In this document: in pieces, positions 35,958 through 45,036 of the stretch | Layout of the letters: each line of letters opens with the position of its first letter | How positions within the stretch are numbered: the stretch's first letter is position 1 | Source of the DNA: CAYOHR01 sp964512145 | Lineage (GTDB): Bacteria; Bacteroidota; Bacteroidia; Flavobacteriales_G; JALEGO01 | Reading direction: 5' to 3' | NCBI GenBank assembly: GCA_964512145.1 | Contig: CAZEIM010000011.1 | Location: forward strand, 5,711-69,710 | Length of the DNA stretch: 64,000 nucleotides | Program-made: the position numbers and the translations under genes | The notes under the pieces: model-generated | What the model saw: only the letters and a program-made list of their open reading frames with translations | Database searches by the model: none | Told to the model about the DNA's origin: nothing

Positions 35958-35991
35958 AAATCCTGCTGAAAAAATTCGGCAGGATTTTTTT
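35958..35991 (+). terminator. Intrinsic terminator after the OmpA-family gene
   Basis: A perfect 9-bp stem AAATCCTGC / GCAGGATTT with a 12-base loop is followed by a run of seven T. The T-run ends 2 bases before the purM start codon, which is unusually close. Confidence 0.85.
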
Positions 35992-35993
35992 AT

Positions 35994-37172
35994 ATGAATA
36001 TGTCTGAGTTATCAAAATATGATTTAAGAGGTGTTTCAAGTACTAAAGAGGAAGTACATATTGCCATTAAAAATTTAGATAAAGGTCTTTATAAAAATAC
36101 GTTTTGTAAAATTTTACCCGATATCATTTCAGGATCTCCGGATTATTGTTGTGTAATGCATGTAGATACTGCCGGGTCAAAACCATCTTTGGCCTATATT
36201 TATTGGAAAGAGACCAAAGACCTCTCAGTATGGAAAGGAATAGCTCAAGATGCTATAGTAATGAATATTGATGATATGGCTTGTGTAGGAATTACCGATC
36301 AATTTATTTTATCATCCAATATTGCTCGTAATAAAATAAATATTCCCGGTGAAGTAATAACTTCTATTATTCAAGGTACACAGCAAATATTACAAGACTT
36401 TCAAAAGTTAGGAATAAATATTCATCATGCCGGAGGTGAAACTGCAGATGTAGGAGACATTGTTAGAACTATAGACGTTGGATTCACCTTATTTGCTCGA
36501 ACTAAACGAAAAAATATTATAGAAAATAACATTAAACCAGGTAATGTAGTCGTGGGATTGTCCTCCTTTGGAAAATCAACGTATGAATTTGAATACAATA
36601 GTGGAATTGCAAGTAACGGTTTAACCTCTGCAAGACACGATGTGTTAAGTAATTTTTATGCACAAAAATATCCGGAATCTTTTGATGTGGCCATCGATAA
36701 ATCATTAATATATACTGGTAGTAAACATTTAACCGATATTGATGAGCCAACAAAGAGTTCAATAGGTAAGTTGCTGTTATCTCCAACTCGAACCTATCTT
36801 CCTGTATTAAAAGAGATTTTTCAAAATTATTTTTCTAACATCTCCGGCATTATTCATTGTACAGGAGGAGGGCAAACTAAAGTGCTAAAGTTTATTGATA
36901 ATGTGCATGTTATTAAAAATAATTTATTTGAAATTCCCCCTGTATTTAACCTCATTAAAAATGAATCTGATACATCATGGAAAGAAATGTATCAAACATA
37001 TAATATGGGACATAGAATGGAGATATATACCGATGAGTTAACCGCTGAAAAAATTATAGAGATATCTAAGAAATATGAAATAGATGCTAAAATAGTAGGT
37101 TTTTGTGAATCTTACTCCGGAAAAAAAGTAAGCATTTACCATCATCAAGAAATTTTTGAATATTTACCATGA
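35994..37172 (+). CDS. purM: Phosphoribosylformylglycinamidine cyclo-ligase (AIR synthase), Bacteroidota type
   Basis: PurM closes the imidazole ring of AIR in purine synthesis using ATP. The 392-residue sequence has the Bacteroidota form: YDLRGVSSTKEEVHIAIKN at the start, DTAGSKPSLAY for phosphate binding, MNIDDMACVG, HHAGGETADVGD and GLSSFGKSTYE. It is longer than the E. coli enzyme (345), as usual for this lineage. Two in-frame ATGs (35994, 36000) are possible. A terminator hairpin ends just upstream, so expression must rely on read-through or a promoter overlapping the hairpin. The stop overlaps prfA by 4 bases. Confidence 0.85.
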   Translation: MNMSELSKYDLRGVSSTKEEVHIAIKNLDKGLYKNTFCKILPDIISGSPDYCCVMHVDTAGSKPSLAYIYWKETKDLSVWKGIAQDAIVMNIDDMACVGITDQFILSSNIARNKINIPGEVITSIIQGTQQILQDFQKLGINIHHAGGETADVGDIVRTIDVGFTLFARTKRKNIIENNIKPGNVVVGLSSFGKSTYEFEYNSGIASNGLTSARHDVLSNFYAQKYPESFDVAIDKSLIYTGSKHLTDIDEPTKSSIGKLLLSPTRTYLPVLKEIFQNYFSNISGIIHCTGGGQTKVLKFIDNVHVIKNNLFEIPPVFNLIKNESDTSWKEMYQTYNMGHRMEIYTDELTAEKIIEISKKYEIDAKIVGFCESYSGKKVSIYHHQEIFEYLP

Positions 37173-38263
37173 TTGATAAACTTAGGGAATTAAAAGATAA
37201 ATGGACGGATATTGGAGAGCGCCTTGCTGATCCTACAATTATTTCAGATAATAAGCGTTTTGTAAAATTAAATAAAGAGTATAGAGACTTAGAGCCTATT
37301 GCTAACGCATATGACTCATATTCTAAAATTACATCAGAAATTTCTTCCTGTGAAGCAATGCTTATGAAAGAAAAGGATGATGACTTTAGAGAAATGGCAA
37401 AACAAGAGCTTCAGGAACTTCAATCTAGGAAAAATGAATTAGAAGAGCAAATTAAAATTATGCTTATTCCTAAAGATCCAGCTGATTCAAAAAATGCTGT
37501 GGTTGAAATTAGAGCAGGAACAGGAGGAGATGAAGCAAGTTTGTTTGCAGGAGATTTATATAGAATGTACACAAGATATTGTTCTACTAAAAATTGGAAA
37601 ACAGAATTAATAGATTACTCAGAGGGAACCGCAGGAGGATATAAAGAAGTAATATTTAATGTTTCTGGAGATGGTGTTTATGGAATATTAAAGTATGAAT
37701 CAGGGGTACATAGAGTGCAAAGAGTACCTGATACAGAAACAATGGGAAGAGTTCATACTTCGGCAGCTACTGTAGCTGTTTTGCCAGAAGCAGATGATGA
37801 TGTTCAAATTGAAATTAACCCTGCTGATATTGAATTACATACTTCTAGAAGCGGTGGCGCAGGTGGGCAAAATGTAAATAAAGTTGAAACAAAAGTTCAA
37901 TTAACCCACAAACCTACTGGTATTGTTGTGGTTTGTCAGGTAGAGAGAACTCAGCTTGGTAATAGAGAAAGAGCTATGCAAATGCTAAAAACTAAACTTT
38001 ACGATATGGAAGTTGAAAAACGCAACAGCGAAATATCCAGTAAACGTAAAAATTTAGTTTCAACGGGTGATAGGTCGGCCAAAATCAGAACCTATAATTT
38101 TCCCCAAGGTAGAGTAACCGATCATAGAATTAACCTTACTTTATATAATTTGGATGCGATCATGAATGGAGATATAGAGCCTTTAATTGATGGTCTTAGA
38201 ACGGCAGATAATTTAGAGAAATTAAAAGAAGGAGGGTTGCTAAAAGAAGAAACTTCAAAATAA
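37169..38263 (+). CDS. prfA: Peptide chain release factor 1
   Basis: RF1 reads UAA and UAG stop codons and triggers peptide release. The GGQ motif that contacts the peptidyl-transferase centre is near residues 231-233 in SGGAGGQNVNKVE. The stop-codon reading region is HRVQRVPDTETMGRVHTS, with PDT where E. coli has PAT. The 364-residue length fits RF1, and there is no programmed frameshift site as in RF2. Its Gln is methylated by PrmC, whose gene lies nearby at 39999-40820 on the other strand. It is coupled to purM (ATGA overlap) and followed by pyrF after 2 bases. Confidence 0.96.
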   Translation: MIDKLRELKDKWTDIGERLADPTIISDNKRFVKLNKEYRDLEPIANAYDSYSKITSEISSCEAMLMKEKDDDFREMAKQELQELQSRKNELEEQIKIMLIPKDPADSKNAVVEIRAGTGGDEASLFAGDLYRMYTRYCSTKNWKTELIDYSEGTAGGYKEVIFNVSGDGVYGILKYESGVHRVQRVPDTETMGRVHTSAATVAVLPEADDDVQIEINPADIELHTSRSGGAGGQNVNKVETKVQLTHKPTGIVVVCQVERTQLGNRERAMQMLKTKLYDMEVEKRNSEISSKRKNLVSTGDRSAKIRTYNFPQGRVTDHRINLTLYNLDAIMNGDIEPLIDGLRTADNLEKLKEGGLLKEETSK

Positions 38264-38265
38264 AA

Positions 38266-39078
38266 ATGAATATTACGTATCAAATATTAGTTGAAGAAAT
38301 TAAGAAAAAGAAGTCCCTTATGTGCGTTGGGTTAGATGCTGATATTCAATTTATTCCGAAATTTTTATTAAAGTATGATGATCCTATATTTGAGTTTAAT
38401 AAATTTATTATTGATGCTACACATGACTTATGTATAGCTTATAAACCAAATTTTGCTTTTTATGAAGCAATGGGTTATAAAGGGTGGATTTCTTTAAAAA
38501 AAACCAATGATTATATTCCGAAAAATATTTTAAAAATTGCCGATGCTAAGCGTGGAGATATTGGAAATACGGCTACGTATTACGCCAAATCTATTTTTGA
38601 TGATTTAGGGTTTGATGCCGTTACTGTATCCCCTTATATGGGAACAGATTCCATTACTCCTTTTTTAAAATATACCAACAAATGGGTGATTGCACTTTGT
38701 TTAACATCTAATACGGGTAGTACTGATTTTCAAATGAGTGTTTTGCAAAATGGAAATCCATTGTTTATAGAAGTTCTTCAAAAACTTTCAATGTTGGCTC
38801 CCAAAGAACAATTAATGTTTGTAGTTGGAGCTACTAGGACAGATCAATTAGAAATTATACGTAAAATTATTCCTGATTATTTTTTGTTGGTTCCAGGTGT
38901 CGGAAAGCAGGGAGGAGACCTAAAAAGTGTACTTTCTAATGCTTTACATCCTGTAAATTATGGTTTAATAATAAACTCATCTAGAGATATTATTTATGCT
39001 AGTTCTGATGAAAATTTTTATGAGTTAAGTCGAAAAAAACTTACTCAAATAAATTTAGACTATCAATACATCTTTTAG
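38266..39078 (+). CDS. pyrF: Orotidine 5'-phosphate decarboxylase (type 2)
   Basis: PyrF makes UMP from OMP. The catalytic DAKRGDIGNT motif (Asp-Lys-Asp charge relay) is followed by the VTVSPYMG strand and a C-terminal PGVGKQGGDL phosphate loop. The N-terminus MCVGLDADIQFIP and length of 270 fit the longer type 2 (mycobacterial/Bacteroidota) class. Last gene of the purM-prfA-pyrF group. Confidence 0.93.
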   Translation: MNITYQILVEEIKKKKSLMCVGLDADIQFIPKFLLKYDDPIFEFNKFIIDATHDLCIAYKPNFAFYEAMGYKGWISLKKTNDYIPKNILKIADAKRGDIGNTATYYAKSIFDDLGFDAVTVSPYMGTDSITPFLKYTNKWVIALCLTSNTGSTDFQMSVLQNGNPLFIEVLQKLSMLAPKEQLMFVVGATRTDQLEIIRKIIPDYFLLVPGVGKQGGDLKSVLSNALHPVNYGLIINSSRDIIYASSDENFYELSRKKLTQINLDYQYIF

Positions 39079-39088
39079 TTAGAGTAAA

Positions 39089-39247
39089 TTACAATTTCAT
39101 CATTTTCCCATCAGCCGATTTCTTAATGGGGCCTTTCTTTTTACCATAACCATATCCTACATCTTTTTTACTGCATGCCACTAACATGAATGTAGTAATT
39201 AAAAACATGAAAAAAAACTTAGTATTCATAACTTTATTTTTATCCAT
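39089..39247 (-). CDS. Small lipoprotein, 52 residues
   Basis: From the ATG at 39247 the frame gives a basic N-terminus, a hydrophobic segment KFFFMFLITTFMLVAC with a lipobox ending in LVAC, and then a short basic tail rich in Lys and Gly (KKDVGYGYGKKKGPIKK). A second ATG at 39229 would also give a good lipoprotein signal. After lipidation only about 28 residues remain. Function is unknown. It converges on pyrF, ending 10 bases from it. Confidence 0.6.
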   Translation of the reverse strand: MDKNKVMNTKFFFMFLITTFMLVACSKKDVGYGYGKKKGPIKKSADGKMMKL

Positions 39248-39301
39248 TTAACGTAACAATTTAAAAAAAGTTGCCATTTAATTTTATTTCAATATATTAA
39301 G

Positions 39302-40015
39302 CTATTTTTTACTTTTTTTATACTGTTCTCTTTCGTTTAAATATTCTTCTTTTTTAAACATAAATTTATAGAGTTCCCCTAAATGAATTCTAATATTCAT
39401 ATCGTAAAATGGAGAGGAAAATGCTTTGGAAACTTCTTTTTGAGCAAAATTATTTTTTTCAGGAGTTAATAAACGATATCCAAATCCTGTGGCAAAACCT
39501 AAAAATGGCCAAATTTTATATTCAACAGATCCATATAGTTCAATAATCCCAACTTTTTCAGAATATATAGCAGTATCTAATAAATTATCCATTCTTTTCA
39601 TAGTTAAATTAGAGTTTCCTGAACCCAAAGCAATTCCGGCATCACAATTCCATCTATAGGTATCTTTCCATACATATTCAAAAAAAATATGCGAATAATT
39701 AAAATTTGTTTTTCCCAAAAAAGTATCCCCTTTTAACATGATATCAGGTACTCTTATATATTCACTAGCATACCCTCCTAATCCAAATCGATATTGATCT
39801 AATATATTAATTCCTAAACGCACTCCATTCACTTTTACCCATTGGTTTAAAAAAAATGAGCGGTGAGCATCCAGCCCTATTACTGGACGTAAATCAGCAA
39901 AAATACTTCTGTTTGGGTCTCTTTCTACAGAAGGGTTTGGATAATAAAATCCTACTATCTTGGATAGGTTAAAAAAGAATAAAATAAATACCGCTATATT
40001 ATTTTTTAATGGCAT
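39302..40015 (-). CDS. Predicted outer-membrane beta-barrel protein, family unknown
   Basis: A hydrophobic N-terminus (NNIAVFILFFFNL, about residues 4-22) looks like a signal peptide. The rest shows alternating strands with Gly and aromatic residues (VRLGINILDQYRFGLGGYAS, FLGFATGFGYRLL) and a penultimate strand MNIRIHLGEL, as in small barrels of 8-10 strands. I do not recognise the family. It overlaps the end of prmC by 17 bases and so is probably transcribed with it. Confidence 0.5.
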   Translation of the reverse strand: MPLKNNIAVFILFFFNLSKIVGFYYPNPSVERDPNRSIFADLRPVIGLDAHRSFFLNQWVKVNGVRLGINILDQYRFGLGGYASEYIRVPDIMLKGDTFLGKTNFNYSHIFFEYVWKDTYRWNCDAGIALGSGNSNLTMKRMDNLLDTAIYSEKVGIIELYGSVEYKIWPFLGFATGFGYRLLTPEKNNFAQKEVSKAFSSPFYDMNIRIHLGELYKFMFKKEEYLNEREQYKKSKK

Positions 40016-40820
40016 GCAAAAAACGATTTTTATTATTTAAATCTTTTATTAGGGCAGTTTTTAAAAAAAGCTCCGATGTTTCAAATAATTTTTTTGTTTC
40101 ATCACCTAAAAACTCACTAATTTCACAAAATAGTTCTCCATTATTTTTTAAATGTAATTTACAAAACTCTATAATATTTCTGTAATATATTAATGGGTCA
40201 CTATTTGGTACAAATAGAGCAATATTGGGCTCATATTGAGTAACATTATTATTCATATTTGAGGCTTGATACAAAGGTATATAGGGCGGGTTGCTTATAA
40301 TAACATCAAATTGTGGATATGTGTGTTTAATATTCGTAATATCATCCTGAATAAATAACACTGGAGCCTTTAATATGGTTGAATTATATTCTGCAACTTG
40401 TAAAGCGTCTTTTGAAATATCCATGGCCCAAATATTCCACATAGGATTAATGAACTTTAAACTAATAGCAATACAACCACTTCCGGTTCCAATATCTAAT
40501 GCTTTTATTTGAGCGTTTTTTGTTATTTTTTTTTCTACTAACTCAACCAACTCTTCTGTTTCGGGTCTTGGAATTAGCACACGCTCATCTACATAAAATT
40601 TGTATTTATAAAAATAAGCTTCTTGTAAAATATATTGAAGCGGTTTCTCTTTTTTTAATTCTAACATAAGGTTTTGTACCCAACTATTTTTTGATGTTGA
40701 ATCTAATAAGAGATATTTACTGTATACAATTGATCGAATAGCATGAATTTCAGACATAGGATATATGCCGGATAATTCATTTACAAAGTATTGATGAAAA
40801 ATTTCTTCTGATAAAAACAT
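39999..40820 (-). CDS. prmC: Release factor glutamine methyltransferase
   Basis: PrmC methylates the Gln of the GGQ motif in release factors. The SAM motif ALDIGTGSGCIAISLK and the catalytic ISNPPYIPL (NPPY near residue 178) are clear, and the helical N-terminal domain with PLQYIL and VLIPRPETEELVE is typical. At 273 residues it is of normal length. Its substrate gene prfA is about 2 kb away on the other strand. Confidence 0.94.
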   Translation of the reverse strand: MFLSEEIFHQYFVNELSGIYPMSEIHAIRSIVYSKYLLLDSTSKNSWVQNLMLELKKEKPLQYILQEAYFYKYKFYVDERVLIPRPETEELVELVEKKITKNAQIKALDIGTGSGCIAISLKFINPMWNIWAMDISKDALQVAEYNSTILKAPVLFIQDDITNIKHTYPQFDVIISNPPYIPLYQASNMNNNVTQYEPNIALFVPNSDPLIYYRNIIEFCKLHLKNNGELFCEISEFLGDETKKLFETSELFLKTALIKDLNNKNRFLHAIKK

Positions 40821-40914
40821 GTCTGTGTAAAAATAAAAAAATGCGGTTGTATATAGTCAGTTAAAATTAAAAAATCATTTTTACGATTGCATTTCATTGA
40901 ATACTGATTAAGTA

Positions 40915-40922
40915 TACCTTTG
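40915..40922 (+). promoter_or_regulatory. Bacteroidota -7 promoter box of ribD
   Basis: TACCTTTG matches TAnnTTTG exactly and lies 13 bases before the ribD ATG. TTG triplets upstream (40887 and 40897) are at non-ideal spacing. Confidence 0.5.
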
Positions 40923-40935
40923 CATCATTTATTAT

Positions 40936-42015
40936 ATGTTTAATTCATTCGACACTTTATGTATGCAGCGAGCCTTAGATATTTCTAAGTTAGGCAAGGG
41001 AAGTGTTGCTCCTAATCCTTTGGTTGGGTGTGTAATTGCATATGATCATAAAATTATTTCTGAGGGTTTTCATACTATGTTTGGTAAACCACATGCCGAG
41101 CCAGAAGCTATACATAAAGTAAAAGATCAGGAGGTATTAAAAAAATCAACATTATATGTTACATTAGAGCCCTGTAATCATGTAGGTAAAACTCCTGCTT
41201 GTACGGACTTAATTTACTCAAAAAACATTCCCCGAGTAGTAGTGGCAACCCGAGATCCTAACCCTTTGGTTTCGGGAAAAGGGATACAAAGATTAATAAA
41301 TGCAGGTATTCAAGTAGAAGTAGGGTTGTTAGAAAAAGAAGCTATGTTTATTAATAGACGATTTTTTACTTGGCATATTCAAAATAGACCTTATGTTATT
41401 TTAAAATGGGCACAATCAAAAGATAGATTTATTAACCAAGTACATCAAGGAATTTCAAAACAAGTACCCATTTCGGGTGAATACGCTCAAATGCTCTCGC
41501 ATCAATGGAGATCGAAAGAACAAGCGATTTTAGTTGGTACCAATACCGTATTAACCGACAACCCAAGATTAACCAACAGAAAATGGGTTGGAAACAATCC
41601 CTTGCGTATTTTTATAGATAAACAATTAAAAGTAGATAAAAACTACCATCTTTTGTCAGATGAATTTCCTACTGTTATTTTTCATAGCTCTACTTCATTA
41701 ATTCAAAAAATACCTCATAAAGAATTTATTTATGTTAAAGATGATGATCAGTTTATGAATACTATCTTACAACACTTATATTTGAAAAACATACAATCGG
41801 TTATCATAGAAGGTGGGAGTGCAATTTTACAAACATTTATTGATCTTAATATTTGGGATGAAGCACGAGTATTTAGTTCATCCAATATATATTTATTAGA
41901 AGGGATTCGTTCACCTAATTTATCAACTATTCCATCAAAAACATTCGATTATAAAACAGATTCTTTAGATATTTTTTATAATAATCAACAATTATATGCT
42001 TTGGGTATTTCTTAG
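40936..42015 (+). CDS. ribD: Bifunctional riboflavin biosynthesis protein RibD (deaminase/reductase)
   Basis: The N-terminal deaminase has the zinc motif HAEPEAI (near residue 52) and PCNHVGKTPAC (two Cys ligands), preceded by GSVAPNPLVGCVI. The C-terminal reductase (about 145-359) shows VILKWAQSKD, WRSKEQAILVGTNTVLTDNP and VIIEGGSAILQTFID. The pair converts the GTP-derived pyrimidine to the amino-ribitylamino form. At 359 residues it is of usual length. The end overlaps the DMT transporter start by 20 bases. Confidence 0.94.
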   Translation: MFNSFDTLCMQRALDISKLGKGSVAPNPLVGCVIAYDHKIISEGFHTMFGKPHAEPEAIHKVKDQEVLKKSTLYVTLEPCNHVGKTPACTDLIYSKNIPRVVVATRDPNPLVSGKGIQRLINAGIQVEVGLLEKEAMFINRRFFTWHIQNRPYVILKWAQSKDRFINQVHQGISKQVPISGEYAQMLSHQWRSKEQAILVGTNTVLTDNPRLTNRKWVGNNPLRIFIDKQLKVDKNYHLLSDEFPTVIFHSSTSLIQKIPHKEFIYVKDDDQFMNTILQHLYLKNIQSVIIEGGSAILQTFIDLNIWDEARVFSSSNIYLLEGIRSPNLSTIPSKTFDYKTDSLDIFYNNQQLYALGIS

Positions 42016-42835
42016 TATTGTATCAACGGTTATCATGTATGCTGGTTTAAAGTATGTTGGTATGCATCAAACCAACCGAATTCATGTTACTTTATTTAAT
42101 TATGTTACCAACTTTAGTTTAGGGCTTTTGCTTTCAGGTAATTTTTTAGTCATGTTTAGTAAACCTTGGTTGCCCCATGCTATAATATTAGGTATATCAA
42201 TATTTATTGTATTTATATTACTTGGGAAAACATCTACTTATTTTGGGGTATCTGTAACATCACTGGCACATAAAATTTCTATGATTATTCCAATTCTTTT
42301 TGGGGTTAAGTTATATGGAGAAAGTATAAATGTATTTAAAATTTCAGGAATTATATTGGCTTTAATAGGATTAATTTTAACATTATATAAACCTCAAAAT
42401 GAGCGATTTGAAAGAAAATACATGTTTTTACCATTGTTAATTTTTTTAATCCCAGGATTTAACGACACTTTTATTAAATATGTAGAATTTTCATTTTTAC
42501 AAAATGACACAGAGTTGTTTGTTATGAGTTTATTCTTTTTTTCACTCATAAGTGCTTTAATGTATTGTGTTGTAACCAGAAACATTAAATTCGAAATAAA
42601 AAGTATAAGCTCCGGATTATTAATTGGAATTCCCAATTTTGGAAATATTTACTTTTTATTTTTGGCGTTGGCTAGTGTTGAGGAAAGTAGCTTGGTTTTT
42701 GCATTGAACAATATTGGAACTATTGTTTTTTCAGTATTGTTAGCATATATTTTATTTAAGGAAAAGTTATCGCTAATTAATTGGGGAGGGATATTAGTTT
42801 GTTTGGTATCAGTTTTTATATTGTCGATAACCTAA
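41996..42835 (+). CDS. EamA/DMT superfamily transporter
   Basis: About ten membrane segments in 279 residues, in two EamA-like halves (the second ends VLLAYILFKEKLSLINWGGILVCLVSVFILS, the usual E-K-L-S-x-x-x-x-x-G pattern). DMT proteins export metabolites or drugs. Translational coupling to ribD suggests a flavin or pathway link, but this is only context. It converges with the M23 peptidase gene, 3 bases away. Confidence 0.75.
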   Translation: MLWVFLSIVSTVIMYAGLKYVGMHQTNRIHVTLFNYVTNFSLGLLLSGNFLVMFSKPWLPHAIILGISIFIVFILLGKTSTYFGVSVTSLAHKISMIIPILFGVKLYGESINVFKISGIILALIGLILTLYKPQNERFERKYMFLPLLIFLIPGFNDTFIKYVEFSFLQNDTELFVMSLFFFSLISALMYCVVTRNIKFEIKSISSGLLIGIPNFGNIYFLFLALASVEESSLVFALNNIGTIVFSVLLAYILFKEKLSLINWGGILVCLVSVFILSIT

Positions 42836-42838
42836 AAC

Positions 42839-43720
42839 TTAAAACACAATAAGCTTTTGAGGATCTACTGGCTTTCCCTCCAGCCATATTTCGAAGTGAA
42901 CATGTGGCCCTGTTGTTAACTCACCGGTATTTCCAATAATTGCTATGGCTTCACCTGCTTTTACCCGTTCTCCTTCTTTTTTTAACAACATAGAATTGTG
43001 CTTATACACTGAAATCATATTAAAAGCGTGTTGAACTTGAATAATATATCCACTTTCGGACGTCCAACTAGATATTATGACTGTTCCATCGGCTATTGAT
43101 TTTACCGCTTCATTTTTTGATGCTACTATATCGATTCCAAAATGTTTTTCGTTTTTATCAAATCCTGATGTTATTACCCCTTTTAAAGGTGGAAATAAAA
43201 ATAATTTACTTAGGGTTTGTTCAACTTCACTACTTGAATTCACATTATAACTATCTTCTATTTCTACTAAGTTTCTTAATAAAGAGTCTTCCTTAGAGCT
43301 TTTGGCTTCCAAATTTTTATATTCTGGCTTTAATGAGTCGGGGTGAGTGCTTTGAGTTAATAGGATGGGTTCTCCATTAATAATACTTTGTATGTTTTTA
43401 ATATATAAATCGAGTTGATATAACTTTTGCTCTAATGAATCGGCTTTTAAAACTGCTTTTGCAGCATTTCGCTTGGTATTTATATCTGAGTAACCCGGAA
43501 TGTATTCACGCAAAGGAGTAAACGCAATAGTTAAAATAATAATGATGATAATGCTTATAGAAATAGTTCCTCCCCATATAAATACGTTCATAGGAGAAAG
43601 TAGAAAGGAAAATTTTTCTTCTAAGTTTTCATCGTTTATAATTAGTAAACGATATTTTAACTTAAGTTTTTGAACAATTTCCTTTCTAGGCTTACCTTTT
43701 ACTTTATGAAGTAAACCCAT
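42839..43720 (-). CDS. M23 family (LytM-type) metallopeptidase
   Basis: One N-terminal membrane helix (about residues 48-70) follows a basic cytoplasmic tail, then a coiled coil to about 165 and a periplasmic LytM domain. Zinc-site motifs are complete: HFGIDIVA (HxxxD) and GPHVHFEIW (HxH), with the first His of the catalytic pair in VYKHNSML. It therefore should cleave peptidoglycan crosslinks rather than act as an inactive activator. The similar layout in Bacteroidota is linked to cell shape and division. The sucC gene lies 6 bases upstream. Confidence 0.87.
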   Translation of the reverse strand: MGLLHKVKGKPRKEIVQKLKLKYRLLIINDENLEEKFSFLLSPMNVFIWGGTISISIIIIIILTIAFTPLREYIPGYSDINTKRNAAKAVLKADSLEQKLYQLDLYIKNIQSIINGEPILLTQSTHPDSLKPEYKNLEAKSSKEDSLLRNLVEIEDSYNVNSSSEVEQTLSKLFLFPPLKGVITSGFDKNEKHFGIDIVASKNEAVKSIADGTVIISSWTSESGYIIQVQHAFNMISVYKHNSMLLKKEGERVKAGEAIAIIGNTGELTTGPHVHFEIWLEGKPVDPQKLIVF

Positions 43721-43726
43721 TACACA

Positions 43727-44917
43727 TTAAGCAATAGCAAGTTTTACCTTTTCGGCAGCTTCTTTTAGTAAAATTGCTGAATGTACTTTTAAACCTGAGT
43801 TTTCAATGAGCTTTTTTGCTTCTTCTGCGTTAGTACCTTGTAGTCTAACAATAATGGGAACAGGAATATTTCCAATATTTTTATAGGCATCTACAATTCC
43901 TTGTGCAACTCTATCACAACGAACAATTCCTCCAAAAATATTTACTAAAATAGCTTTTACGTTAGGATCTTTAAGAATTATTCTAAAAGCTTTTTCTACT
44001 CTTTCTGCGTTAGCAGTCCCACCTACATCTAAAAAGTTAGCAGGATCTCCTCCGGATAATTTTATGATATCCATAGTAGCCATTGCTAATCCAGCGCCAT
44101 TTACCATACAACCAACATTTCCATCAAGTTTTACATAATTAAGACTTGCTTCTCCGGCCTCAACCTCAGTGGGGTCTTCTTCTTTTAAATCTCTCAAAGC
44201 AGCTAAATCTGCATGTTTAAAAAGCGCATTATCATCTAATGTTACTTTTGCATCTACTGCAATTATTTTATTATCCGATGTTTTTAATACTGGGTTAATT
44301 TCAAATAAGGAGGCATCAATTCCCTCATACGCTTTGTATAGATTACTAACAAATTTTACCATTTCTTTAAACGCATCACCACTTAAGCCCAAATTAAAAG
44401 CTATTTTTCGGGCTTGAAATGCTTGTAAACCTACTTTAGGTTCAATTTCTTCATGAAAAATTAAATGCGGTGTTTCTTCTGCTACAGTTTCAATATCCAT
44501 ACCTCCTTCGGTAGAATACATAATCATATTTCTTCCCGAGTTTCTGTTTAATAAAATACTCATGTAAAACTCCTGCGTCTTACTTTCTCCAGGATAATAA
44601 ACATCTTGTGCAATCAATACCTTATGTACTTTCTTCCCTTTTGGTCCTGTTTGAGGTGTAACTAAATTCATTCCAATTATTTCTTGTGCTTTTTGCTTTA
44701 GATCTTCTAAGTTTTTGGCTAACTTTACTCCGCCACCTTTTCCTCTTCCTCCGGCATGTATCTGTGCTTTAACTACCCACCATTGGGTGCCGGTTTGTTC
44801 TGTTAGTTTTTGAGCTGCACTTACTGCTTGGTCAACAGTTTCAGCTGTAATTCCTTCTTGTATTCCTACGTGATATTTTTTTAATATTTCTTTTCCTTGA
44901 TATTCGTGAAGATTCAT
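43727..44917 (-). CDS. sucC: Succinyl-CoA ligase (ADP-forming) beta subunit
   Basis: SucC forms the nucleotide-binding subunit of the TCA-cycle enzyme. The ATP-grasp domain begins MNLHEYQGKEILKKYHV and shows KAQIHAGGRGKGGGVKLA, EINPVL and VDAKVTLDDNA. The ligase domain has NGAGLAMATMDI, GGDPANFLDVGG and NIFGGIVRCD. The ATG at 44917 gives 396 residues, the standard length; a longer reading to 44968 runs into the promoter. The alpha subunit gene sucD is not beside it, as is common in this phylum. Confidence 0.95.
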   Translation of the reverse strand: MNLHEYQGKEILKKYHVGIQEGITAETVDQAVSAAQKLTEQTGTQWWVVKAQIHAGGRGKGGGVKLAKNLEDLKQKAQEIIGMNLVTPQTGPKGKKVHKVLIAQDVYYPGESKTQEFYMSILLNRNSGRNMIMYSTEGGMDIETVAEETPHLIFHEEIEPKVGLQAFQARKIAFNLGLSGDAFKEMVKFVSNLYKAYEGIDASLFEINPVLKTSDNKIIAVDAKVTLDDNALFKHADLAALRDLKEEDPTEVEAGEASLNYVKLDGNVGCMVNGAGLAMATMDIIKLSGGDPANFLDVGGTANAERVEKAFRIILKDPNVKAILVNIFGGIVRCDRVAQGIVDAYKNIGNIPVPIIVRLQGTNAEEAKKLIENSGLKVHSAILLKEAAEKVKLAIA

Positions 44918-44938
44918 GAGATATTTTTTTGATTTCAA

Positions 44939-44968
44939 CAAAAATAAGATATTAAAATTTAATTTCAA
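44939..44968 (-). promoter_or_regulatory. Promoter of sucC
   Basis: On the minus strand TTG (44968-44966) is followed after 19 bases by TATTTTTG (44946-44939). This is a full match to the Bacteroidota -33/-7 pattern, 21 bases before the ATG. Confidence 0.65.
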
Positions 44969-45025
44969 TACGATTTCTTTTTTTCTATTTTACATTGCTT
45001 TTTACGTACTTATAAAACAAATATT

Positions 45026-45033
45026 TACCTTTG
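45026..45033 (+). promoter_or_regulatory. Bacteroidota -7 promoter box of hpt
   Basis: TACCTTTG matches TAnnTTTG and ends 3 bases before the hpt ATG at 45037, so transcription would start at or very near the start codon. Confidence 0.5.
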
Positions 45034-45036
45034 TGT

